A DNA stretch of 64,000 nt from positions 3,165,298 through 3,229,297 of the forward strand of contig NZ_DS022272.1 in assembly GCF_000153705.1 (NCBI RefSeq), read 5' to 3'. This DNA is from Fulvimarina pelagi HTCC2506. Its GTDB lineage: Bacteria; Pseudomonadota; Alphaproteobacteria; Rhizobiales; Rhizobiaceae. Both the position numbers and the translations under genes were made by a program. This document shows positions 1-6,983 of this stretch, piece after piece; the first letter of the stretch is position 1, and every line of letters starts with the position of its first letter. Below the pieces are notes generated by a model that was not told where the DNA came from, did not search any database, and saw only the letters and a list, made by a program, of their open reading frames with translations.

Positions 1-150
1 GCGCTTGCCGACGCCCTCGCGCGAGAACTGCCACAGCTTGAGAAGGACAACGGCGAAGGCGACGACGGAGAGGGCCGCAAGAATCACAACGACAAAGCCG
101 CCGAGTTCATAAATCTGCAGGACCGGTTGAATGAGAAGGGAGGCATTCAT
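1..150 (-). CDS. MotA/TolQ/ExbB proton channel family protein, N-terminal part
   Basis: Partial gene that runs off the left edge of the window; the first 50 codons are visible. They read MNASLLIQPVLQIYELGGF and continue into a hydrophobic helix of roughly residues 18-42, then a basic turn (WQFSREGVGKR). This is the usual N-terminus of ExbB/TolQ-type proteins, which form an inner-membrane proton channel with an ExbD/TolR partner and energise TonB-dependent outer-membrane receptors. It lies 55 bases downstream of a secreted-protein gene on the same strand and next to a siderophore importer, which favours an iron-uptake (ExbB-like) role over a cell-envelope (TolQ) role. The subfamily cannot be settled from 50 residues. 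Confidence 0.75.
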   Translation of the reverse strand, partial: MNASLLIQPVLQIYELGGFVVVILAALSVVAFAVVLLKLWQFSREGVGKR

Positions 151-205
151 GGAAAGCGACGCTCACGAAAAGTTACTGCGCGGCGCTCGCAAGCGAGCGA
201 CGAAT

Positions 206-673
206 TCAAAGGCCGAGGCTGATGTCGCCGCGCGACGATGCGGTCAGCGCCGAAGCGCAGACCTCGTTAGTCACACCTTCGCCCTCGCAAGCGGAAACGT
301 CATTGACGAGAACCCGGTCGATCGTCTCGCAGGACGAGCCCGACAGATTGAACTCGCGCACCTTGGTTCGGCCCTCCGCCATCACACCAAAATCGAGAAC
401 GAGCAGCCGCTCGATCAGGCCTTCCGGGTTGAAGAGAACGATCTCGAAGGCTGCTTTCGAGAGGTCAGACCCAAGCTTGTTCGTTGTGACGAAGCCCAGG
501 CGGCATCCATCGTCGGTCGGCACCGCACGGTTGAGTTCGATGGAGAAGGCCGGCCCGCCCGCGCGGGGTGCGGGTTCGTCGTTCCGATCCTGCGCGGCGG
601 ACGGACCGGACAGGACGAGCGAGGCAAACATTGTGAGGGCGGCGGCGAACCGCATACGAGTCGGGATCGGCAT
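206..673 (-). CDS. Secreted protein of unknown function upstream of ExbB-like gene
   Basis: A 155-residue protein with a clear Sec signal peptide: a basic start (MPIPTRMRF), a hydrophobic core, and a likely cleavage after PSAAQ near residue 28. The mature part is small, has three or four cysteines and no enzyme motif I recognise. Placement is informative: same strand and immediately upstream of the ExbB/TolQ-like gene (55-base gap), and divergent from the siderophore importer. Similar small exported proteins sit in front of exbB-exbD-tonB in other Rhizobiales (recollection, not checked). It is probably a periplasmic accessory of the TonB energising system; no biochemical function can be assigned. 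Confidence 0.6.
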   Translation of the reverse strand: MPIPTRMRFAAALTMFASLVLSGPSAAQDRNDEPAPRAGGPAFSIELNRAVPTDDGCRLGFVTTNKLGSDLSKAAFEIVLFNPEGLIERLLVLDFGVMAEGRTKVREFNLSGSSCETIDRVLVNDVSACEGEGVTNEVCASALTASSRGDISLGL

Positions 674-989
674 TCTTGTTCCTGAGATCCGGATGGCGTT
701 TGCTACGCCCTACATAAATCAGATTATTAGAGTCAAGTTATTGATCAAGGCCATACCTGGCTTCGCGACGCCACGACTGCGAATGCCGCCAAAATCACCT
801 CGATTTGACCTTAGAATCTGTCTAATTCTGTTTCTTTGAAAGTATTCTAATGTAGAGAAGGAGTATTATCCCGCGAGCCTCACCAGCCTGTGAAGCGCGA
901 AGACCCGCGTAATGTTGACATAAACAATCTTCTTCATGCAATCCTGCGTCGGCATGCGCCCACGGGCGCTCACCCGATAAGGAAACTGC
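674..989. other. Divergent regulatory gap between TonB-system and siderophore-importer genes
   Basis: No gene seen. This 316-base gap separates the leftward ExbB unit from the rightward siderophore operon. It is richer in A+T than its flanks and contains one good inverted repeat, TTAGA-N5-TCTAA (listed separately), with another TTCTAA half-site near 845-850. It therefore probably carries the promoters of both operons. Confidence 0.6.
811..825. promoter_or_regulatory. Putative Irr (iron control element) operator
   Basis: TTAGA-ATCTG-TCTAA is a perfect 5-base inverted repeat with a 5-base spacer. This matches the geometry of the iron control element (TTAGAA-N3-TTCTAA) bound by Irr in Rhizobiales, with one mismatch in the inner pair (A/G in place of A/T). 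It is placed between two divergent iron-uptake operons. Motif and context are seen; binding by Irr is an inference. Confidence 0.5.
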
Positions 990-1949
990 ATGACCTTCTT
1001 CCCGTCGAGCGCCGCCGCTCTTCCGCGCGCGTTGATGGCAGCCCTCGTATTCATCGGCGCTTTCGGCCTAGCTGCGCCAGCCTTCGCTCAGGGCGCCGAA
1101 GACGCCGAAACGCTGACGGTCGAGACCTATCGGGGTGATGTGACCGTGCCGCGAACGCCGGAAACCGTCGTCGTCTACGACCTATCGGCCCTCGATACGC
1201 TGGATGCGCTCGGCATCGAGATCGACGGGGTGCCCGACGCGCCATATCCGGACAGGCTCTCGAGATTCGGGAAGGGTGGTCCAACCAAGGTCGGCACACT
1301 GTTCGAGCCTGATCTCGAAGCCGTCAATGCGCTTCAGCCGGACCTCATCGTGACCGGCGGCCGCTCCAGCGACAAGACCGACACCCTTTCGGGCATTGCG
1401 CCGACCATCGACATGACCGTCGACGAGGGCGACTATCTGGAAAGCGCCATCGACCGCACCGAGGCCCTTGCGGCGATTTTCGGCAAGAGCGAAGAGGCCG
1501 GCGAAGCCATCGCCAAGCTCCGGGCTTCGATAGAAGATCTGCGCAGCAGAGCGCAGGACGCCGGTACGGGACTCATCCTCCTCACAACCGGCAACAAGGT
1601 GAGTGCTTTCGGCCCCGGCTCCCGCTTCGGGATCCTCCACGACGCCTACGGCATCGCGCCTGCGGACAGCGGATTCGGCGAAGGCAATCACGGCGAGGCG
1701 GTGTCGTTCGAATACATCGCTGAGACAAATCCCGACTGGCTCTTCGCCATCGATCGGGACGCGGCGATCGGACAGGGTTCGGCCGCCGCTCTTCTAGACA
1801 ACGAACTCGTGCGCGGCACCACCGCCTGGTCGACGGGCCAGGTCGTCGATCTCGATCCGGGCGACTGGTATCTCGCCGCCTCCGGCCTGCGTGCGATGCA
1901 GAGCGCCGTCGACCAGGTGAGCAAGGCCCTTTCTCAAGAAGGCTCTTAG
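990..1949 (+). CDS. Siderophore ABC transporter substrate-binding protein (CeuE/FatB type)
   Basis: A 319-residue periplasmic binding protein of the iron-siderophore class. A signal peptide covers residues 1-33 (cleavage after AFA). The mature chain opens with LTVETYRGDVTVPRTPETVVVYDLSALDTL, the typical lead-in of the CeuE/FatB/YclQ family, followed by the helical-backbone two-lobe fold including LQPDLIVTGGRSS. It should capture a ferric siderophore (catecholate or similar; the ligand cannot be told from sequence) and deliver it to the two permeases downstream. AAGGAAA a few bases upstream supports the start at 990. An Irr-like site 165 bases upstream suggests iron control. A stable hairpin separates it from the permease genes. 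Confidence 0.88.
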   Translation: MTFFPSSAAALPRALMAALVFIGAFGLAAPAFAQGAEDAETLTVETYRGDVTVPRTPETVVVYDLSALDTLDALGIEIDGVPDAPYPDRLSRFGKGGPTKVGTLFEPDLEAVNALQPDLIVTGGRSSDKTDTLSGIAPTIDMTVDEGDYLESAIDRTEALAAIFGKSEEAGEAIAKLRASIEDLRSRAQDAGTGLILLTTGNKVSAFGPGSRFGILHDAYGIAPADSGFGEGNHGEAVSFEYIAETNPDWLFAIDRDAAIGQGSAAALLDNELVRGTTAWSTGQVVDLDPGDWYLAASGLRAMQSAVDQVSKALSQEGS

Positions 1950-1984
1950 GAGTGCGGCAGTCACAGCGCGGGTGAGGCGCCGTA

Positions 1985-2016
1985 ACGAGGTGTGCGGTAG
2001 GGACCGCATGCCTCGT
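1985..2016 (+). promoter_or_regulatory. Stable intercistronic hairpin after the binding-protein gene
   Basis: ACGAGGTGTGCGGT (1985-1998), loop AGGG, ACCGCATGCCTCGT (2003-2016): a 14-base stem with two wobble pairs, lying 36 bases after the binding-protein stop and 80 bases before the first permease. No U-run follows, so it is more likely an mRNA-stabilising or attenuating structure than a full terminator. It would let the binding protein be made in excess of the membrane subunits, as in other importer operons (inference). Confidence 0.55.
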
Positions 2017-2096
2017 TCGATTTCGTACTTCTGGGTTCGTGTGTACGGCGAACCGCGCGACGCCCCCCCACTTCGATCCCGACTGGCCAAAAACAA

Positions 2097-3068
2097 ATGT
2101 CCCATCGTTCGATCCTCACGACGGCCGGCGTCCTGCTCTTTCTTCTCGCCATTACGAGTCTCGCCGTCGGGGCCGGCGATCTGGGTTTCCCTGCTCTTCT
2201 GTCGGGTGAACTGTCGGTGGATCAACTCCAGCTTCTCTTCGTCAGCCGGTTCCCGCGCACCTTCGCGGTACTCCTTGCGGGGGCTGGCCTCGCAGTCGCC
2301 GGACTCATCATGCAGATGCTGAGCTCCAACCGCTTCGTGGAACCCTCGACCGTCGGCGTCACGGAATCGGCGAGCCTCGGCATGCTGGCGATCACGCTCC
2401 TTGCCCCGGCGACGCCCGTCTTCGGCAAGATGCTTGTCGCCGCTGGCTTCGGTCTTCTCGGCGCGGGGCTCTTCATGGCGATCCTCGCCCGGCTGAAGCT
2501 GCACTCCGGCCTTCTCGTGCCGCTTGTCGGCCTGATCCTCGCCGGGATCATCGGCGCAGGCGCCCAGTTCATCGCTTATCGCTTCGACCTGATGCAGTCG
2601 CTCGGGGCGTTGATGCTCGGCGACTTCTCCATGGTGCTTGCGGGACGCTACGAACTCCTCTGGATCGCCCTCGGCCTCGTTGCGCTGGCGATCCTCTTCG
2701 CCGACCGCTTCACGCTCGCCGGCATGGGGCGGGACGTCGCCGTCGGTCTCGGACTCTCCTACGGCCAGACCGTCTTTATCGGCCTCGTTCTCGTCTCCCT
2801 TGTCTCCGCGGTCACCATGGTCTCGGTCGGGGCGATCCCCTTCGTCGGGCTCGTCGTGCCGAACCTCGTCTCGATGGCCGTAGGCGACAACGGCCGAAAG
2901 ACCGTGCCCTATGTCGCGCTCGGCGGCGCCGGGCTCGTCTGCCTCTGCGACATTATCGGTCGCGTGGTACGCGCGCCCTACGAGATCCCCGTCGGGACGA
3001 CCATGGGCGTGGTCGGCGCCGTTATCTTCCTCGCGCTCCTCTTCGGACGGAGAACGGCGCATGGCTGA
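2097..3068 (+). CDS. Iron-siderophore ABC transporter permease (FecCD family), first subunit
   Basis: A 323-residue polytopic membrane protein of the FecCD/BtuC family with eight or more hydrophobic segments. Family signatures are visible: LFVSRFPRTFAVLLAGAGLAVAG near residues 47-69 and VSVGAIPFVGLVVPNLV near residues 241-257. It forms the inner-membrane channel with the next gene product and works with the ATPase encoded at 4095. Its stop codon lies inside the start of the second permease (8-base overlap), indicating translational coupling. The start at 2097 fits the usual family N-terminus, although the ribosome-binding site is weak. Confidence 0.88.
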   Translation: MSHRSILTTAGVLLFLLAITSLAVGAGDLGFPALLSGELSVDQLQLLFVSRFPRTFAVLLAGAGLAVAGLIMQMLSSNRFVEPSTVGVTESASLGMLAITLLAPATPVFGKMLVAAGFGLLGAGLFMAILARLKLHSGLLVPLVGLILAGIIGAGAQFIAYRFDLMQSLGALMLGDFSMVLAGRYELLWIALGLVALAILFADRFTLAGMGRDVAVGLGLSYGQTVFIGLVLVSLVSAVTMVSVGAIPFVGLVVPNLVSMAVGDNGRKTVPYVALGGAGLVCLCDIIGRVVRAPYEIPVGTTMGVVGAVIFLALLFGRRTAHG

Positions 3069-4098
3069 AGCGAGCACCCTCGTGGACCGTGCGATCGGCA
3101 GAGTACACGATCGGAACGTACAGCCGACATGCACGAGCGATGGCGGCTTTGCCGAGAACCGCACGATGCTCCTCGCCCTTACCGCTCTCGCACTTCTTGC
3201 AATTGGTCTTTTCATGACCCTCGGCGCTCGCGGCTCCTGGGCGTTCGTCCTCTCCTATCGCGGCACCAAGCTCGCCGCCATAGTCCTCGTCGGCCACGCG
3301 ATCGCGGTCTCGACGGTCCTTTTCCAGACGATCTCGGCGAACCGCATCCTCACGCCCTCGATCATGGGCTTCGACTGGCTCTACCGGCTTCTCCAGACGG
3401 CCCTTGTCTTCTCCGCAGGGGCGGCCTTCACCGTGACGATCGATTCGGTCCTGCTCTTCGCGGTGGAGACGGCGATCCTCGTCGGCTTCGCCTGCCTTCT
3501 CTACGGCACGCTGCTCTCGAGCCACGCGCGCGACATCCACCGCCTCCTTCTCATCGGCTTCGTCCTCGGCGTTCTATTCCGCTCGCTCGCCGAGCTCATG
3601 CAGCGATTGATCGATCCGAACGATTTCGTCGTCCTTCAGGACCTGATGTTTGCAAGCTTCAACACCGTCGACGTGTCCCTCCTCGGAGTCGCGGCCTTGG
3701 TGATCGGGGCCGCAACGCTCGCGACGGCGCGCCTTCTGCCTACGCTGGACGTTCTGGCGCTCGGCCGCGACACCGCCATCTCGCTGGGAATCGCCCATCG
3801 CCGGACGACGCTTCTGGTGCTCGCGCTCTGCGCGCTCTTCGTCGCCGTCTCCACCGCGCTCGTCGGACCGGTCACCTTCTTCGGCCTCCTCGTCGCAAGC
3901 CTTGCCCGAAGCCTCGTCGGCTCGCGCCGACACGCCGTCATGCTTCTCGCCGCCAGCCTTTGCGCGGTGATCGCCCTTGTCGGCGGACAGACGATCCTCG
4001 AGCGCGGCCTCGGCTACAATTCGGCCCTCGGCATGGTGGTCGAATTCGCGGGCGGCATCGTGTTCCTCGCGCTTCTCCTCAAGAAAGGCACCGCATGA
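3061..4098 (+). CDS. Iron-siderophore ABC transporter permease (FecCD family), second subunit
   Basis: A 345-residue FecCD-type permease, the partner of the preceding gene (FatC/CeuC-like). Hydrophobic segments alternate with short loops. The conserved stretch ISANRILTPSIMGFDWLYRLLQT matches the family region that in the first permease reads SSNRFVEPSTVGVTESAS. The conserved VGPVTFFGLLVASLAR lies toward the C-terminus. The start at 3061 is chosen because it overlaps the upstream stop by 8 bases. The reading frame stays open upstream to 2911, but that part lies over the first permease and is not real. The stop shares an ATGA with the ATPase start. Confidence 0.87.
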   Translation: MAEASTLVDRAIGRVHDRNVQPTCTSDGGFAENRTMLLALTALALLAIGLFMTLGARGSWAFVLSYRGTKLAAIVLVGHAIAVSTVLFQTISANRILTPSIMGFDWLYRLLQTALVFSAGAAFTVTIDSVLLFAVETAILVGFACLLYGTLLSSHARDIHRLLLIGFVLGVLFRSLAELMQRLIDPNDFVVLQDLMFASFNTVDVSLLGVAALVIGAATLATARLLPTLDVLALGRDTAISLGIAHRRTTLLVLALCALFVAVSTALVGPVTFFGLLVASLARSLVGSRRHAVMLLAASLCAVIALVGGQTILERGLGYNSALGMVVEFAGGIVFLALLLKKGTA

Positions 4099-4853
4099 TC
4101 GAGGCCGCCGGCATCTCCAAACGCTATGGCCGCTCACTCGTCGTCGACGACGTCGACCTCGAGCTGCCCGCTTCGGGCCTCACCGCGATCATCGGTCCGA
4201 ACGGCGCGGGAAAATCCACTCTTCTTTCGATGATCGCGCGGCTCCTGCCGATGGATGCAGGGCAGGCGCGCGTGGCCGGGCTCGACGTGGCGAAGGCGCC
4301 AAGCGACGAACTCGCCCGCCGTCTCGCGATCCTGCGCCAGGAGAACGTCGTTGTCTCACGCCTTACGGTCCGCGACCTCGTCGGCTTCGGCCGCTTTCCC
4401 CATTCGAGGGGACGGATGTCGGCGGCCGACCGGGAGAAGGTCGAGGAGGCGATCGGCTTTCTCGGACTTCACGAATTCGCAGAACGCTTTCTCGACGAGA
4501 TGTCGGGCGGCCAGCGCCAGCGTGCCTTCGTCGCCATGGCCCTCGCGCAGGACACCGACGTCATCCTCCTCGACGAACCGCTCAACAATCTCGACATCCG
4601 CCACGCGGTGGAGATCATGCGCCTGATGCGCCGCGCCGCCGACGAGCGCGGCAAGACGGTGGTCGTCGTGATTCACGACATCAACTTCGCGGCCGCTTAT
4701 GCCGACCGCATCGTCGCCATGAAGAACGGCCGCATCGCCTGTCAGGGCCCGGTGCGCGAGGTGGTGACCGAGCCTATCATCGGCGAGATCTTCGGCCTCG
4801 CGGTGATTGTTCGCGAGATCGACGGCCAGGTGACCTGCCTTTTCCAAAAGTGA
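4095..4853 (+). CDS. Iron-siderophore ABC transporter ATP-binding protein
   Basis: A 252-residue ABC ATPase that powers the siderophore importer. Walker A is GPNGAGKST (residues 34-42), the signature is MSGGQRQR (from 136), Walker B is VILLDEP (156-162), and the switch histidine is in VVVIHDIN. Length and motifs are standard for the FecE/CeuD group. The start at 4095 overlaps the previous stop (ATGA), so the whole cassette is translationally coupled. It is the last gene of the operon; about 500 bases without a gene follow. Confidence 0.93.
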   Translation: MIEAAGISKRYGRSLVVDDVDLELPASGLTAIIGPNGAGKSTLLSMIARLLPMDAGQARVAGLDVAKAPSDELARRLAILRQENVVVSRLTVRDLVGFGRFPHSRGRMSAADREKVEEAIGFLGLHEFAERFLDEMSGGQRQRAFVAMALAQDTDVILLDEPLNNLDIRHAVEIMRLMRRAADERGKTVVVVIHDINFAAAYADRIVAMKNGRIACQGPVREVVTEPIIGEIFGLAVIVREIDGQVTCLFQK

Positions 4854-5353
4854 ACCCGGTCTGCTGAACGGGGAGGGACAACCCAAACCGTAGAAACTGA
4901 CGCCATCCCGCTCGTAAGTACGACTTCCGCGAATAACCACGAGGCCTACACTGAGGCGATGATGTATTGTTCTAGTTCAACGCAAATGCCGAAACGAAGA
5001 CAGGCGTTATACGCAGTCGCTGACCGATCGGGAATGGCCTGCACCGGGTTTCTGACTGAAACTTCTACGAGGACGCGTTGCGTATGAAGACCGTTGCCGG
5101 CTCTGCCGTTTTAGGCATGAACCGGCATATCGACGAGTAAGTTCGACGCCTTTCGCAGCGCTAGGGGTTGATCGAATGCGAGCGAGAAACCGCGAACTGA
5201 GATAAGGGATTCTCCAAACCCGTTATCGCAGTTATCGAGCTCAATTACTTCGCTGGGCATCCGTGAAGCTCTGCTTGACGCTCGTCGCCCTGCACGCTTA
5301 TAGACGGCTGGTCCGAAGACTCCGTTTCACTTGGCGGAACTGCAGTCTCACAG
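4854..5353. other. Gap with no recognisable gene
   Basis: About 500 bases between the siderophore importer and tRNA-Val. I see no convincing coding frame on either strand, no insertion-sequence ends and no clear terminator. Short open frames here lack ribosome-binding sites and family resemblance. Confidence 0.5.
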
Positions 5354-5428
5354 GGGCGCGTAGCTCAGCGGGAGAGCACCTCGTTCACACCGAGGGGGTC
5401 ACTGGTTCGATCCCAGTCGTGCCCACCA
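5354..5428 (+). tRNA. tRNA-Val (CAC)
   Basis: Full cloverleaf. The acceptor GGGCGCG pairs with CGTGCCC (one G-U). The D arm is GCTC/GAGC and the anticodon stem CCTCG/CGAGG. The loop TTCACAC gives anticodon CAC at 5386-5388, and the T arm is ACTGG-TTCGATC-CCAGT. The CCA end is encoded (5426-5428). It reads GUG codons. Confidence 0.95.
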
Positions 5429-5592
5429 CGTGGCCTCATCAACGTTTTCCGTCTTCAAGTCGGCTCACGATCAAGTGGTCGTTTCAGTCTCGACTGAAGC
5501 CCTGTTGCGCGAGCATCCATCGCTTGCGATGCCTACATAGGCAGGCTCAACCCACTTCGTGACCCTTGTTCCTGCCAATCTGGCTGTAGCTC

Positions 5593-6915
5593 TCATTCCT
5601 CTCTGAGCGCCCGTTGCATCTGATCGGTGAAGGGTTTGACGAGATAGGAAAGCGCGGTTCGCTCCTTGGTTTGGAGGAAAACTTCCACCGGCATGCCGGG
5701 GACGAGAGACCTGCGGCTGATTACGGTATCGTCCGGGATCCCAATGGTTGCCAGATAGTAGGCTTGGCCTGTTGCCTGATCGAGGCTCGCCGCCGCGCCG
5801 ACGATCTCCACGGTTCCGGCGATTTCCGGAGTGGTGTGCTGGTTGAAGGCTGAGAAGCGCAATTTCGCGGTTTGGCCTGGCTCGACCTGATCGATATCGA
5901 CGGGCGAGAGGCGTGCTTCGACCACAAGCTCCTCACCCTCTGGCACGATCGTCATGACCGTTTCGGCGGACGCGATGACGCCCCCGATGGTGTGCACCCG
6001 CACTTCGTTCACAATGCCGCTGATTGGCGCCCGCAGATCCATCCGGTCCATCCGGTCGAGCGCTGCGACCGCCCTTTCCCGAAGCTCAGCAATTTTGCCC
6101 TCCACATCGCGCAATTCTCGCTGGGCATCGGTACGAACCTGCTGGTCGAGCTCAATTATCTTCAGTTCCGACTCACTGATCTGTCCCCGGACCCGAGCAA
6201 TGTTCGCGGCGATCTCGCCGGTCAGACCGTCCAGGCGAGCAATGTCGCGCTCCAGCGTTCGAGTTCGACTGGCTTCGACCACCTGCCTGCGAACGAGCGG
6301 CATCAGGCGATCGAGATCGTCGGCGACGAGCGCGCGTTCGGCAGCGTTCGATTGCTGCTGGGCTTCCAGCGCCCGTATTTGTTCCGCAAACTGATCGATC
6401 TGCGCCTGCAACTGCTTGCGCTGTGCGTCCCGCGTCGCGCGGTTGTCACCGAACAGCCGCTGCTCGCCCTTAAGAATTGTTTCTGAAATCGTGTTTCCTT
6501 CGGCATCCCGTTCGACCACGACCTCAGCCGCACCGTCACGTTCGGCGATCAGACGCGCCTTGCGACCGCGAAGCTCTGCAAGCTGCGAGCGCAGCACTCC
6601 AAGTTCGGCCCTCGTCTGGGTTTCGTCGAGGCGCAGCAACACATCTCCGGCTTCGATCGTCGATCCCGGTTCGACGAGGATTTCCTTGATGATCCCGCCG
6701 TCGCGATGCTGGACTTCCTTTACCTGGGTCCGGACGGTGACCTGGCCCTGCGCGATGACAGCCCCGGACAGTTTTGCCTGGACGGACCAACCACCGCAGC
6801 CAACGACCAGCAAAATCGCGAAGGTGCTTGCGAGAAAGACCCGCGAGCCGATTCCGAAACTCTTGTCGCGAGGACGTCGGACTGCCGGAGCCGTGTTGTT
6901 GGCGGATTTGGTCAT
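5593..6915 (-). CDS. Type I secretion membrane fusion protein, HlyD/PrtE family
   Basis: A 440-residue periplasmic adaptor. After a basic cytoplasmic tail there is one membrane anchor (about residues 24-45, VFLASTFAILLVVGCGGW). A lipoyl-like half motif follows (VQHRDGGIIKEILVEPGSTIEAGDVLLRLD), then a long coiled-coil hairpin rich in Q, E, R and L (about 95-290). The beta-barrel return DLRAPISGIVNEVRVHTIGG is diagnostic of HlyD/PrtE/AprE proteins. It should bridge the ABC exporter at 9540 to an outer-membrane TolC-like channel, which is not encoded in the window. Last gene of the minus-strand secretion cluster, 68 bases after the RTX gene. Confidence 0.9.
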   Translation of the reverse strand: MTKSANNTAPAVRRPRDKSFGIGSRVFLASTFAILLVVGCGGWSVQAKLSGAVIAQGQVTVRTQVKEVQHRDGGIIKEILVEPGSTIEAGDVLLRLDETQTRAELGVLRSQLAELRGRKARLIAERDGAAEVVVERDAEGNTISETILKGEQRLFGDNRATRDAQRKQLQAQIDQFAEQIRALEAQQQSNAAERALVADDLDRLMPLVRRQVVEASRTRTLERDIARLDGLTGEIAANIARVRGQISESELKIIELDQQVRTDAQRELRDVEGKIAELRERAVAALDRMDRMDLRAPISGIVNEVRVHTIGGVIASAETVMTIVPEGEELVVEARLSPVDIDQVEPGQTAKLRFSAFNQHTTPEIAGTVEIVGAAASLDQATGQAYYLATIGIPDDTVISRRSLVPGMPVEVFLQTKERTALSYLVKPFTDQMQRALREE

Positions 6916-6983
6916 TGTCGTGTCCTCCTAGATGCCGGGACGTTCCTCAGCGGGTCACGCCGCCTCTCCGGCCCGGTGTCGTG

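Noticed and set aside
1794..3215. 473-codon minus-strand frame over the importer genes
   Set aside because: Highly charged, no family motif, lies fully over a convincing binding protein and permease.
4854..5353. Insertion-sequence remnant or small gene between the importer and tRNA-Val
   Set aside because: No inverted ends, transposase fragments or credible coding frame could be identified.
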